Source: Anniella stebbinsi (lineage: Eukaryota; Chordata; Lepidosauria; Squamata; Anniellidae). Taken from it: 64,000 nt of DNA. Position 1 is the first letter of the stretch; each line of letters starts with the position of its first letter. This document shows positions 44,471 to 55,860 of the stretch, in pieces. The stretch lies in contig JARDYH010000001.1 of assembly GCA_029215795.1 (NCBI GenBank), forward strand, positions 120,839,033-120,903,032, in the 5' to 3' direction. The notes beneath the pieces are model-generated. The model saw nothing but the letters and a program-made list of their open reading frames with translations. It ran no database searches and was not told the origin of the DNA. The position numbers and the translations under genes were made by a program.

Positions 44471-45334
44471 TAGGGATGTGTATCGTATCGTTAAAATGTA
44501 CTATAACTATACAATAGGGTCGTTATCATGCATGTGTTTAACAATGACATTACAATACAAAAAACTACAATAATCGTCGGAGACGATAATGTTCAGGCCA
44601 TTTTATCGTTTTATCAGACTGCCATATAAATATACTTATAACTTCTGTATTTTAAATGTTAGAGGCCTGAAACTTGGTCACAGTGCTTAAGGGATATGCC
44701 TAAGTATGTGTATGAAATTTGAAATCGATCCCTCCAACCCTCGATTTTATATGAATTTTTTAAAGATCGTTTCCATTCTGACAGGTCTGACTGAACGCAC
44801 GTGGCAAGATGTCATTCTGATCTGTCAGAACTGAAACGTTCTTTAATAAATTCATATAAAATCAAGGGTTGGAGGGATTGATCTCAAATTTGGCACATAT
44901 GTGTAGCAACATATGTGCCAAATTTGAGATCGATCCCTCCAACCCTTGATTTTATATGAATTTATTAAAGATTGTTTCAGTTCTGACATCAGAATGACAG
45001 CTTGCCATGTGCATTCATTCAGATCTGTCAGAACGGAAACGATCTTTAAAAAAATTCATATAAAATCGAGGGTTGGAGGGATCGATCTCAAATTTCATAC
45101 ACATACTTAGGCATACCCCATAAGCACTGTGACCAAGTTCAAGCCTCTAACTTTTAAAATACAGAAGTTATAGGCATTTTTTCTTTAAAAATAGGGCTGC
45201 AAAAAATATCATTTTTTCACGATAATTATTGTGAAGACGATACGGTTCACCTATGATATGAATGAAGAAGTGTTTTTTTGGTCCGAAATGACGATAACGA
45301 TAAACGACAATATTTTTTGGCGTGCACACCCCTA
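44471..45334. mobile_element. Non-autonomous hAT-type foldback element E1
   Basis: The ends are TAGGGATGTGTA (44471-44482) and TGCACACCCCTA (45323-45334). The flanks GTGTTTTT (44463-44470) and GTATTTTT (45335-45342) agree at seven of eight bases. The two halves are long inverted repeats. Subterminal DNA has CGTATCG, CGATAATG and GATAACGATAAACGA-type words. Arms carry units with ATAACTTCTGTATTTTAAA, GAAACTTGGTCACAGTGC and GTGTATGAAATTTGA that resemble the units of element B. The element sits in the R4-type LINE. No transposase is encoded. Confidence 0.85.
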
Positions 45335-45859
45335 GTATTTTTGGTAGTTCTTGGTGGCTATAACTTGATCCTGCATAGCTATTAGGAATCCTTTGGTTTC
45401 TGGAAATAGCTCCCCCTTCCTGAGCCACTTGTACGATTGTTCTGTGTTAATTTGTGGATTCTGCATTATGTTGTAGAGCTTCCCATGGAGTGCTTTTTGT
45501 GCCCATTTTTCTTTTTTCTCTGCAAGTGTAAGTGGTCATGTTTGATCTTTGTTTTGTAGTGCTAGGTTGAGTAGGGTATAATTTTTATCTACTGTTATTA
45601 TGGCTTATGAATGGGGGTGTTTTTAGTGTGGAAGAATTCTCTGAGTGATTTTATCTGTTTAGCATACATTGTGTTAATGTTTAGCAGACTTCTTCCTCCT
45701 TCTTTCCTGCTGATTGTTGTCCTTTCAATGCATGAGTTAGGATGGAGCATACAGCGTTTTGTGAGTTGGGTGCGATTGAGTCTATTTATTTCTTCGAGTT
45801 CATTATGCGACCAGTGTATGATTCCAAATGAATATGTGAGAATGGGTATTGCATTGGTG

Positions 45860-45860
<1 letters not shown>
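45335..45860 (-). pseudogene. R4/Dong ORF, thumb region, decayed
   Basis: Minus-strand frame from about 45860 shows AIPILTYSFGIIHWSHNELEEINRLNRTQLTKRCMLHP and ISRKEGGRSLLNINT, typical of the segment after the RT active site in R2/R4-group proteins. Stops follow near 45598 and 45540. Then EGGAISRNQRIPNSYAGSS leads up to the hAT insertion. The RT catalytic motifs are not present because of 5' truncation. Confidence 0.75.

Positions 45861-45891
<31 letters not shown>
45860..45891. repeat. (TTA)n microsatellite at the R4 5' truncation point
   Basis: About ten TTA units lie at the 5' side of the R4-type fragment, in the same orientation as the shorter tract at its 3' end. Confidence 0.9.
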
Positions 45892-47080
45892 CCTTACCAT
45901 TACTGTGGTGGGAAATGTGTTTCTCATGTCATGGAAAAAGCATCATTACTGCATACAAAGCATTGTGTAACAGGTACATGATTCCTCTTTAAAACATCAA
46001 GCTATTCAAACACTGAGAATATTTCTAACATGCATCAGGCCTTAGAATAAATGTTCAGTGCTGCATTCAAAGAGGTATTATATCAGAATAATACAAGCCT
46101 CTTCGTTCCAAATGTCCAATTATGAATAAAACCATACATCAAATGTATAGTTCTCCCAGGCATGACTCAGGTGGTATGGTAACCATGTCCACAGTTGAAT
46201 TGCATGGGTATGGAATATTTTTGTAACAACAAAACCATCAGAAGAAGAGGTACAGAAGTCTAAGCCTACCAACCTGGGGATGGACCCAGGTTTATGCTGG
46301 ATCATCTGCATGGTCAGAAGTGGACTTTTCATTCCCTCCCTTCTACAGCATCCCCTCCAGCCCCCTGAAAATGTTATCCTACTATATGGGGTGAGCTGTG
46401 GTGAGTTGGAGCGTGGGATCCCCAAAAATCACACAGAGGGATCTTCTGTGAGTGGAAAGTCCCTTCCTTTTGTGGAAGACAGATTCTGTATCCAGCCTTG
46501 GAACTGGAGGCCTCAAGACCCCGTAAAGCTTGAGGCTCAAGCTCAGCTTCTTCCCCTCTGTAAATTCACCATGATATTGAATGATGCCTTTTAATTTTCC
46601 TGCAGAACTGATCTACTTGAAGACACAAGTGGATGAATAGTACAAAAGGCAATGGCTCAGAAACAATCAGTTTTATGCCTATAGTTTTTAGTCCATCCTC
46701 TCCCATTCCAAAACTTCAAAATGACCATTGGCATAGGCTAGCCCACCTGTTCATGACCCTGATGCTTACAAGCATTTCATTGCTGGTGTTGAATGATTCC
46801 TAATAGTGGGAGTGAGCCTTTAAGTTGGCAGGTTGGGTACCTTGAACCTGATCCAAATTTCAATTTGATGAGAGGGACTGAAATCAGACATTTGGATTTG
46901 TGTCAGTAAAACAAATACAGCTATTCTCTTGGCTCTGTGTACTTGTTTACAAAAACATTAAAATAATTTTGTCCTACTGGCAGGGAGCCTTATGGCCAAT
47001 AACATTAGATGATCAATGGATGTTGCTGCCATCGCTGTTGCGATACAAAAAATGATGATGGTGGTGATGATGATAACAAT
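45892..47080. other. Unique-looking DNA
   Basis: No supported gene. A GATGATGGTGGTGATGATG tract lies at 47053-47073. Confidence 0.35.
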
Positions 47081-47088
47081 CCTATTAC

Positions 47089-47852
47089 TAGGGATGTGTA
47101 TCGTATCATTAAAATGTACGATACCGATATGATAGGGTCGTTATCGTGCATGTGTTTAACAATGACGATACGATAGAAAAACCTACGATAATCATCGGAG
47201 TTGATAATTTTTGGGCGATTTTATCATTTTATCGGACTGCCATATAAATATACCTATAACGTCTGTATTTTAAAAGTTAGAGGCTTGAAACTTGGTCACA
47301 GTGCTTATGGGGTATGCCTAAGTATGTGTATGAAATTTGAGATCAATCCCTCCAACCTTCGATTTTATATGATTTTTTTTAAAGATCATTTCCATTCTGA
47401 CAGGTCTGAATTAAAGCACGTGGTGAGCTGTCATTCTGATCTGTCAGAACTGAAACGATCTTTAATAAATTCATATAAATTCGAGGGTTGGAGGGATCAA
47501 TCTCAAATTTGGCACATTTGGCTATGTGCATTCATTCAGACCTGTCAGAACGGAAACGATCTTTAAAAAATACATATAAATTGAGTGTTGGAGGGATCGA
47601 TCTCAAATTTCATACACATACTTAGGCATACCCCATAAGCACTGTGACCTAGTTTCAAGCCTCTAACCTTTAAAATACAGATGTTATAGGCATTTTTCTT
47701 TAAAAATAGGGCTGCAAAAAAACCCGTTTTTTCATGATAATTATCGTGAAGACGATACGGTTCACCTACGATATGAATGAAGACGATAATTTTTTTGGTC
47801 TGAAATGATGATAACGATAAACGATGATTCTTTTTTGCCGTGCACACCCCTA
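47089..47852. mobile_element. Non-autonomous hAT-type foldback element E2
   Basis: The ends are TAGGGATGTGTA (47089-47100) and TGCACACCCCTA (47841-47852), with a perfect 8-bp duplication CCTATTAC (47081-47088 and 47853-47860). It is a close sister of E1, sharing the arms, subterminal CGATA words and the GATCGATCCCTCCAACC region, with a shorter centre. No transposase frame. Confidence 0.9.
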
Positions 47853-47860
47853 CCTATTAC

Positions 47861-48581
47861 TCAGAATAAGTTCATATTAAAACTTCTTAAGGGATAAAAT
47901 TAATATGAAAAGACTATAAAATAAGATCATCTTTAAAATCATCCCCTTGGTGCCTGTGTTGCTATTGTTTCTGAGAGACAGATGAATAGTAAATATGTCA
48001 TTTGTTGGTCCAACTTTCTCTTGAACAAACAAACAACCAAAGAAACAAAACTTTATAAAGTCTCCTCTACAATGTAACTGCACCCTGTCAAAATGTCATG
48101 CAATTATGCCACCAAACTAAATCAAGTTTTCAGTATTGCACTACTGATGTGCATAGAGATTTTATCTCTCTCAGACAACAGCTGCATTTTGAATCATGAT
48201 TTATTGTGATGGGAATGAGCCTGCATAAACCTTGAGTCACATTCTCTCTTTCCATCCCCACCCCTGCACTTTGTCCAGTGCGGCTGTCTGCTTCCATTTT
48301 TGATTAACCACAGCTTAGTTTTACATCCGAACCCTGATAAAAGTGTGGTCAATTTTGACTATAGTTTGTTGAAACAAGGCAGTTTCATAATTCAAGTTTC
48401 AAAGTTGACTTGTTTCAGACAAACCATACATGGTTGATAAAAATGGAAGGGAAACTTCTGAACTCTGCCTTGGGGATCAAGTGGAGGAGGAGAGGGGAGA
48501 GGGAATGTATGTGAGTATGAGGCTTGGGTGGAGCCAAAAATTGGAAGGGCTACCCTTTTCTCTCTTTGCTGCCTCCTCTCC
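47861..48581. other. Unique-looking DNA
   Basis: No supported gene or repeat. Confidence 0.35.
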
Positions 48582-48775
48582 ACAGCCAGATTTACACCAA
48601 GCAGGCTATAGCGGTATAAAAGCGGTATGAATGCAGTATATACAAGGCAGGATCCACACCAAGTAGGATAAAGCTTGGTGTGGCATATATGGTATGTGGT
48701 ATGTGGCTCCTGCCTTTTATATACCACTTTTATACCACTTTCATACAGTTATATCCTGCATGGTGTAGATCTGGT
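48582..48775. mobile_element. Foldback MITE, 'CTACACCAAGCAGGATAT' family, copy 2
   Basis: GATTTACACCAAGCAGGCTA at the left faces TATATCCTGCATGGTGTAGA at the right. AAGCGGTATGAATGCAGTAT and the facing ATACCACTTTTATACCAC match the element at 4754-4998. GGATCCACACCAAGTAGGAT near 48652 suggests an internal third end, perhaps a nested copy. Confidence 0.6.
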
Positions 48776-48805
48776 CTCTCTCCTTCCCCACACAGCACCA
48801 AATTA

Positions 48806-49032
48806 GGCTGAATTCGGACAACACGATAGTCAATGGTGGGGTAATAATCAACTTTACAGTTGTTCATCTAGGGGGTACTCCCCACACAACATAGTAATAA
48901 ATAATCAACCATGGTGTGGATTAGGATCAGCACTGAGTTGACTATGGCAGCATTTGGACAACTTGATAGTCAATACAACTGATGATTGTCCCCCCCCCCC
49001 CCAGTTGCTTATTGTGTCGTCCGACTTCAGCC
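48806..49032. mobile_element. MITE, 'GGCTGAATTCGGACAACA' family, copy 1
   Basis: 227 bp with inverted ends: GGCTGAATTCGGACAACACG left, and on the other strand GGCTGAAGTCGGACGACACA right. TTA flanks both sides (48803-48805 and 49033-49035), a 3-bp duplication of the TWA type typical of Harbinger elements. A 14-C run lies near 48990-49003. The opposite-orientation copy is at 54078-54302. Confidence 0.75.
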
Positions 49033-49035
49033 TTA

Positions 49036-51129
49036 GTCTTTCCAGACCGATCTTTTGCAGAAGGCTTTTGAAATTAGGCAGAGAATGGACACATGAAGTT
49101 AGGTTGCCGGTAAGGGAATAGGGCTACAGGGTGTTCACCGCATGTCAGTTGTCCTTTTAAGGTGCCTTATTGCAAGAGGATAGCTGCAGTAAAATGATAC
49201 TTTACACCTTGGCCACAAGATTCGATTTCTGCCAGGAATCTGCAATGATTAGTTCTCCTGCCATGGATCTCACGTCCTCCTTTTCCTCCTCCCTCCTATG
49301 CCCATCCCCAGAAATGTTTTGTTGCAGTTATTGGAGAGTTGCCATGGTTTCCTATGGAAGAAGCATGCAATTATTGCATACCGCTGGTCTGACAAAATTC
49401 TGCATGGTACTTTGCAGTAAATTGATAAATTGAATCCTCTTTGTAGGAGGAAGATGAAAGGGTTTAAAGGCATAACCCATAAAATGTCTGATGCAAGGAG
49501 AGCATGCTGCAGGGATATTGATTAGGGGAATAAGCCTTCCTTAAGCTCAACACATCTTAGTGTAAATTCCAAAATGAAAGAGATGCAAAGAAGCTTTTGT
49601 GCTCAGTTTGTACTCTGTCCCAGCCTGGGTCTGGATATTTCCACATGGTGGGCAAAGGCCAAATAAGAAGTCACCTGTTATGGGATGTCAATGAGTAGGG
49701 AAGGAGATTATGTAACACAAGAGGCTGAAGGTTAGACGTCAACAGATGTGTGTGAGGAGATGGGGCTCCAATCTTTTTACTGCTATTCCATTTCCCAGTA
49801 ACTGCCTGCCTTATCTAGCTCCATCCTGACACACCAGCAATGTCAGCCAATTTCAGGCACATACTCTCTGAGTAGGCACATATTTTCAAATGGTTTAGAA
49901 TATCAGCAGCAGAGATCTCATTGTGAATGGATTTCCAGCATCATTTTTAAAAGTAGAGGTCATTTTCCAAAACAAAACCCTAGGAAATCTCGCGGTTTGC
50001 AAAGGCTTACTTAACCGCAATGTCACTCCATCTGTTGGCATGTTTTCGATTTTGAATTAAAACATGAACACATTCTCTATGGAGGTTACAAAATTTCCCA
50101 CTTCCTAGCTCCCAGCAGGCCCAGGGATGGCTGCAGATCCTTCCTGTAACCATCACATGACTTGCAGAGCCTAAAATGGATACCTGCAGACAGTGTTGGC
50201 ACCAGACTCCAGTGGGCCCTCAGTACAGTGCTGCCAGTGGGCTGCCCATTTGCACACCACCTTGGCCCACCCACCGCCACCCTGCCAGACAGTCCCACCT
50301 CTGCTTTTTCTTTTTTTTTACTTGGGGGCAGGGTGGTGGCACCACAACAGCAATGGCTTTTCTTCCTCATTTGGGTGGCCACTAACTGTCATGTTCCTCA
50401 GCTTGACCCATCCTCTGGTTCTGAAGAAGATTGGAAGCAGAAGAGCCTCCCTCCATTAATCCAACCTTCACTATGCCAGGGCCTTCCAGACCAGAGCATG
50501 TGCCTCTACCTGACTCCTCAGATGCACTCCCCCATAATAGCCATCATTTCCCCCACCCTGTAAGAGCCATAGGCGACAAATCAGGTAGTAGCCCTTTAAT
50601 AAACAAACTACTTCTTTGAGGGGGGAGTTAACTGCAGGTCTTGAGCTGCTGGCATTTATAAAGCTTCAGAAAGCCTTTGACAATAGCTGAGTCAACAGTT
50701 CCCTTTTCTTGAGTCTTGGCTAACTTGGAGCTGGCCAAGGTCCTTGAAGACCCTGCCTGGTCTAACATGTCTAGCTATTCACCACCCTAAACTGGCCTTA
50801 CTTCAACTACACTTGACCTGGCCTGCTAAATCTTTGCCAGCATGTGCCTTTAAGACTTCTCGCTCTAGCACCTCTGGGTGCTTTTAACCAAGTTGGACAG
50901 GACACTCACAAAGTACGATGGCAGCTGCCCCTGTCATCACTGCCCTGCCAACCAGTCTTCCCTCTTTCTTCTTTTCTTTTCTTTTTGGGATGGTGGTGGA
51001 TGGCAGTGAAAGACGTGGCAACAACTCTTCCTCCTTTTCCTCATATGACCAGTCCTGCTGGCAAAGTGCCACGGTAGCTGGCTGGTCAGGCCTGAAGGCC
51101 CCATGGTGGACTACTTTAAAAGAATGTTT
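49036..51129. other. Mostly unique DNA
   Basis: No gene is supported. Frames near 50086-50563 and 50844-51165 overlap on both strands, have biased composition and show no known domain. Confidence 0.35.
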
Positions 51130-51310
51130 TAAACATATATTTTGAGTAGCAGCAATCTGAACCAATTAGAAACTCTGTTTGGGGGGTTAACATGGCCAAC
51201 GAGAGCACAGGAGCAATGTAAACATGCCCTGTGACCTCATTGGCCATATCCTCCCTAAAGGAAGCATCTGATTGGTTCGGATTGCTGTTATTAAAAATGT
51301 AAATTAAAAA
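51130..51310. repeat. Short foldback stretch
   Basis: GCAGCAATCTGAACCAATTA (51149-51168) faces TGATTGGTTCGGATTGCTGT (about 51269-51288), and GGCCAACGAG faces CTCATTGGCC. The stretch is about 140 bp of imperfect palindrome, so a MITE is likely; the family is not recognised. Confidence 0.5.
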
Positions 51311-51749
51311 AAAATTAAAATGGGATGCCAAGGGGCCTGAAGGCTCATCCAGCCAAAGGAGGAGAGAAAAGAAGGATGACAACAGCTGTGCCAGGCTCAA
51401 GGACAGGGTTAGGCCCTAATGAGCCTCTGGGCCCTCAGCAGCTTCCCACTCAACCCTTGCCCTGACGTTGAGCCTGTCTACAGACTTCTCCTCCTACATT
51501 CCATTTGGAGACTCTGAACATGCAGACAATGTGATTTACCAACCAGTTAATTTTCCCCTCCCCTATTCCTTCCGAACTAACCTGCTTTTTATAACGTCTT
51601 GCCTGATGAAAAAAGTCCAGAGATCTTGAAAGCTTTTTTTGTGATGTTTGAGTTGACCTAGTAAAGGTATTACACTAATATGGAATTTATAATCTAAACA
51701 CCTATGTTCATCATGTATGCCAGAATAACAATTTTGTGTCTCCCTCACT
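51311..51749. other. Unique-looking DNA, possible old repeat
   Basis: GATGAAAAAAGTCCAGAGAT, CTTGAAAGCTTTTTTTGTG and AGTAAAGGTATTACACTAAT near 51605-51680 resemble a common old amniote repeat. Otherwise nothing is supported. Confidence 0.35.
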
Positions 51750-52038
51750 ATCTTTTCTTGTCAGTTTTATTGAAACAATGGTATTAGCTTCCAGTAAGTT
51801 TCTGAGATCAATTCAAGGTGCTGGTCTTATCTTTGAAAGTCTTACATGGCTTAGGACAAAAATACCCATTGGGCTGCTTTCTCTCACATCAATCTGTCTT
51901 TCCAATAAGATCATCTTTTGCAGTGTGGTGCATGATAACTGGATGGAGAGACCTTTTGATGGTGGCTCCATATCTCTGGAACACCCTCCTCAGAGGTTTA
52001 CCTTGAGCCTCATTGAGGCATCATCAAGCAAAAGAATG

Positions 52039-52089
52039 TCCTTCCTTCCTTCCTTCCTTCCTTCCTTCCTTCCTTCCTTCCTTCCTTCC
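52039..52089. repeat. (CTTC)n microsatellite
   Basis: About twelve CTTC units inside the LINE fragment. Confidence 0.9.
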
Positions 52090-52239
52090 GCTGTACTGGT
52101 ATACAAATATATTGAGTGTGTTCCATGCTATCTTTATTTATTTAAAATTCCAATTAAGATCTGTAATGTTCAGTGTTCAATCTTTTAATTTATGTAAATT
52201 GCCCAGAGAGCTTCAGCTACGGGGCGGTATAGAAATGTA

Positions 52240-52285
<46 letters not shown>
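52240..52285. repeat. (AAT)n tail
   Basis: About fifteen AAT units follow the LINE 3' UTR. This is the same tail type as at 21810-21834. Confidence 0.9.
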
Positions 52286-52659
52286 GATTATAGTTCATAG
52301 GGTGCTTCTGGACAGAGGGCTGCTAGCACTATCAGTCAGAAGACACTGTGGAACAATTCCATCTCCCCTCCCCATAACAGATATTTTTTTCCCACAGTAA
52401 GAAAAAAGATGGAAGGAGTAATAGGAAAATATGGGAGGGAAGATAACAATGTCTGGTTCCCCCATAAAATTCCATGAATGAGGCATGCAAATGCAGTATA
52501 AAAGCCTTGTCTGGACACATCTCAAAAACCTTAAGGATGGGGAATATGTGTGTCTTTCCCCAAATTGTCACCCAAATTTGAGTAAAGCATATATCTGCTT
52601 TTAGTGTGAGGATGGTTTTTCCAGCTGCCTAAAGAACAAAACCTCAGGTATCAATATGG

Positions 52660-52815
52660 TTAAATCAGTATGGCAGCTTTTTTCCCCCCAAGATTGATTA
52701 TTTTATCTTTGTATTTTATTTAAATTGTTGTTTTAATGAATTTTACAAACCTCCCTGTGATTTGATAATGAAGGGCAGTGTATAAACATTCTTAAATAAA
52801 TACAAATACATCATA
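52660..52815 (+). mobile_element. LINE 3' tail, decayed
   Basis: TTAAATTGTTGTTTTAATGA, CAAACCTCCCTGTGATTTG and GGGCAGTGTATAAACATTCT lead into an AAATACAAAT end, as in an old L2/CR1-type tail. Confidence 0.5.
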
Positions 52816-54074
52816 TTTGTCTATCTGTGAACTATGCATATAAGGATTGCTTTCTCTACCAAATGCTTTGACCTTGGATTGATTGATAATTGGTCATTCA
52901 GTTTTGCAATGTTTACCTGGGGCCAAGAAAAGTCACCTCAATTTTAAATCTGCATATGTGAAAATAAAATTACATCATCTGATAGCAATTGAGAGATTAT
53001 TATTATTTTTACTTTTATGTTCAGTGGTGTTAATTTTTTTTTAAAAAAAAAAGGAAGAGGAAGCAAAGTTTCTCTGATAATAATATAGTTGATTGTTTGC
53101 TGATAACATATTACTCTAATTCCTCTTGCCAATGCTTTTATTTATTTAAAATACATTTTTAAACTGTACCATTAGTATATTTACATTTGTTGTAACAATT
53201 CAGTTTGGGCAATAAACTGATACCTGAATATCTGCAAATGCTGTGCACTGAATACAGTGATTCTTTCTCACAGAGCTGTATGAGGAATCAGATCTTAGGG
53301 CTGCCATCAATTCTGCCTGCTCTTCTTCATCTTCCTTGCTCTCTGACTTTACTCTGGAAGTTTTTAATTTGTCACCTAGAGTTAACTAATTAGGAAGTTG
53401 TCACTCTTTTGGCCTTTCATCTTCAGGGCACACTACAGGAAATATGAGCTGAAAGTGCAATTTGTTCATTACACGTAGCAAAACTGCCAACCATTTCTGT
53501 CCTTTGGGAGATTTATTTACTTCTTTCAAAGGCAGTCACCAATCTCCTACATGAGTGTTAATCTTCTTTGTCCCTTTGATAAACTCACCTCCTAATCAAT
53601 TAATCACATCTCTTGCTTTCTGTTAACCATGTGAGGCAACAGAGGTTGCAAGGAGGTCACCGGTTGAAAATTGAAAAAGTTGGAATAAAACACCCAGAGG
53701 GAACTATTTTGATCTTTCACAAACACTTGCAGCCATTTAACCTATCCTCCTGATAACCGTGATGATACAATAGCTGCTGATGTTCTGGTATTAGTCGGTA
53801 AACAAGATCATCTTTATAGTGCATTGCAGTTCCCAAGTCATTTTGTCCAAGCTTTGTGAGATAAGTTTGTAATCTCAGGGAAGACTAAATTCATGTCTCC
53901 TACACACAGCAGGCATAGTGAACCTCCAGTCTCTGGGTCAGATGCAGCCTATGGGGGTCTCCCCATCCAGACTGCCAGCTTCTTCTCCAGGCCCACCTCC
54001 ACTCCCAAGGTAAGGGAAAGCTCTTATCTCTGTTCAGTAGCTGATTGGAGATAAGAGCTTTTCCACATTGACAC
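52816..54074. other. Unique-looking DNA
   Basis: No supported exon or repeat. A T-run/A-run pair lies at 53034-53052. Confidence 0.35.
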
Positions 54075-54077
54075 AGA

Positions 54078-54302
54078 GGCTGAATTCCGACGACACAATA
54101 AGCAACTGGTGGGGGGAAACAATTGGCAGTTGTATTGACTATCGTGTTGTCCGAATGCTGCCATAGTCAACTCAGCACTGATCCTAATCCAAACCACAGT
54201 TGATTATTTATTACCATGTTGTATGGGGAGTACCCCCTAGATGAACAACTGTAAAGTTGATTATTACCCCACCATTGACTATCGTATTGTCCGAATTCAG
54301 CC
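54078..54302. mobile_element. MITE, 'GGCTGAATTCGGACAACA' family, copy 2 (inverted)
   Basis: 225 bp, the reverse complement of the element at 48806-49032 with few differences. AGA flanks both sides (54075-54077 and 54303-54305). The two copies, 5 kb apart in opposite orientation, could pair as an inverted repeat. No frame. Confidence 0.75.
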
Positions 54303-54969
54303 AGAGTTTCTATCAAACCAACAACTCCTTCTTAGGCCCTGCAGCATTTTGATTGATGAAAGAAAGTCTACAGAGGTTCCTGTCTGTTTGTGGGATAGAA
54401 CATAGCAAGAGAAGAAACTTTCTTTAGGTGTGTGGTGAGCCCCCAGAAATGTTTTTCCTCAGCACGAATTCTCCTATTATCCCCTGAAGAGAATGTACAG
54501 CCAGTTATTTCATTTTATTTTATCCGTATAATAAATTTAAGAAGTGTAACATTCATAATAGTTATTAAGCAACATAATTCCAATATTGTTGAGATAAAGA
54601 ATGTATTGCATTGAGGTCTACCTGCATGCACCCACACATTCGTAGGTCCTGGCAATTATGGTTTTGCTTTCACAAAGGACAAATGGGATCACAAACATGG
54701 GTCTGAACTGTACCTCTTCAGATAGTAGCTGGAGCCTTACATGAAGAAATGTTTCCAAATGGGAAAAATATTACACAGAAGAGAAAACTAGCATAACTGT
54801 TGTGATTCTCATTAACATGTATCTTCCTATGAACATGATTTTTCTTTTCTTTTCTATGGAAAATTAATCAGCCATTTGAATCTCCACTTGCAGTCTTAAG
54901 GGACATAGCCCAGACACAAGTTCACCTCTTCATCTACCACTTATGAGACGTAGGCAGTGGAGATTGATG
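54303..54969. other. Unique-looking DNA
   Basis: Nothing is supported. Confidence 0.35.
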
Positions 54970-55135
54970 GCTCCAATGTCAGTGGGGCAGTGAATCTGCT
55001 CCATGTTTCCGTCAGAACCAGCACAATTCTAAAGGAGCTACCGAAGGTGCTGAACATATGGTGGAGGTAGGGTTCAGCACCTTGGATAGCCCCTTTAGAG
55101 TTCTGACTGAACTCCCATTGGCATCAAAGCCACCA
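54970..55135. mobile_element. Foldback MITE, 'GGGGCAGTGAATCTGCT' family, copy 2
   Basis: GGGGCAGTGAATCTGCTCC, CACAATTCTAAAGGAGCTAC and AAGGTGCTGAAC face GTTCAGCACCTTGGATAGCC and CCTTTAGAGTTCTGACTGA. It is the same element as 35405-35605. AATGTCAG on the left and CATTGG on the right are also shared. Confidence 0.65.
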
Positions 55136-55439
55136 AGCTCAAGTAATGGCATACTAGATGTCCAAGGGGTTCCAACTGCTTTCAAATGGGATGTGGGTGC
55201 ACCCAAGAGTTGAGATAACACATATCCAGGTACGAAATGGGAGGCTGGAGGCAGAGGGTAATTGGAGAAATCAACCTTGGATTAAGTTGTCAGATGGGTA
55301 AAAATGAGAGTTGAATTTTCTATGTGACTAAATCTCAAATTTACTTGCAACATTCATTCTACTTTTTCTCTGTAGCCTGTATAAGGTTGATGAAAGGTTG
55401 ATGTCATGGCTTAGGACTATAAGGTTGACACCATGGCTT

Positions 55440-55860
55440 AGGACCAAAGTACTTGAAGGGACACCTGTCTTGATATCCACCTTAAGAACTTCTGTAGAAG
55501 GCCTTCTGCATATGCCCCAGCCATCTGATGTAAAGTGGGTGGTTACAAGGAAGACTCTTCTCGGTGTTGGGGCCCTAATTATAGAATACTTGCCCAGCAC
55601 CTTTATTGTTTCTTTTGATGCCTGGTGAAGACCTTTGTACAGGCTTTTAAGTCTTGGTTCATTGTGACACCTGCTTTTATATGCTCCCTTTGAGATCTGC
55701 GGCCACGTTAATTATTATTTTTTAGTGCTAAGGTTAGTTGAACAACATTTTTCATTTCTGCTGTAGTTTACATAAACCATTTTATGTAAGCTGCCCTGAA
55801 GAACAGCATATGAACAGTCTGCTCATCTGCCTGTCTCTCTTTTGTTGTTGTGGCAAAATT
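55440..55860 (+). mobile_element. LINE 3' end, L2/CR1-clade, decayed
   Basis: CTTCTGTAGAAGGCCTTCTG, CCCAGCCATCTGATGTAAAG and TGCCTGGTGAAGACCTTTGT are followed by a T-rich 3' UTR and GTAAGCTGCCCTGAAGAACA. This order fits an old L2/CR1-type C-terminus and tail. No intact frame. Confidence 0.5.

Larger units (their letters stand above)
43804..45860 (-). mobile_element. R4/Dong-type non-LTR retrotransposon, 5'-truncated, split by a hAT element
   Basis: LINE sequence covers 43804-44470 and 45335-45860 (about 1.2 kb), interrupted by foldback element E. In element order the translation shows an RT-thumb-like stretch (LTYSFGIIHWSHNELEEINR; SRKEGGRSLLNI), a CCHC zinc motif and a restriction-like endonuclease domain, the layout of the R2/R4 group. 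The 5' end is cut off inside an (ATT)n tract, and the 3' end also abuts (ATT)n. This fits the TAA-repeat target known for Dong. A second fragment lies at 63745-63957. Confidence 0.8.
51750..52285 (+). mobile_element. L2/CR1-clade LINE 3' end
   Basis: The region includes CAAGGTGCTGGTCTTATCTT, GAAAGTCTTACATGGCTTAG and CCATATCTCTGGAACACCCT, decayed forms of the C-terminal coding region (…L..GLGP…, …P.LWN.LP). A 3' UTR follows, ending TAAATTGCCCAGAGAGCTTC, AGCTACGGGGCGGTATAGAA and an (AAT)n tail at 52240-52285. A (CTTC)n tract interrupts it at 52039-52089. It is clearly older than the insert at 21438-21834. Confidence 0.7.
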
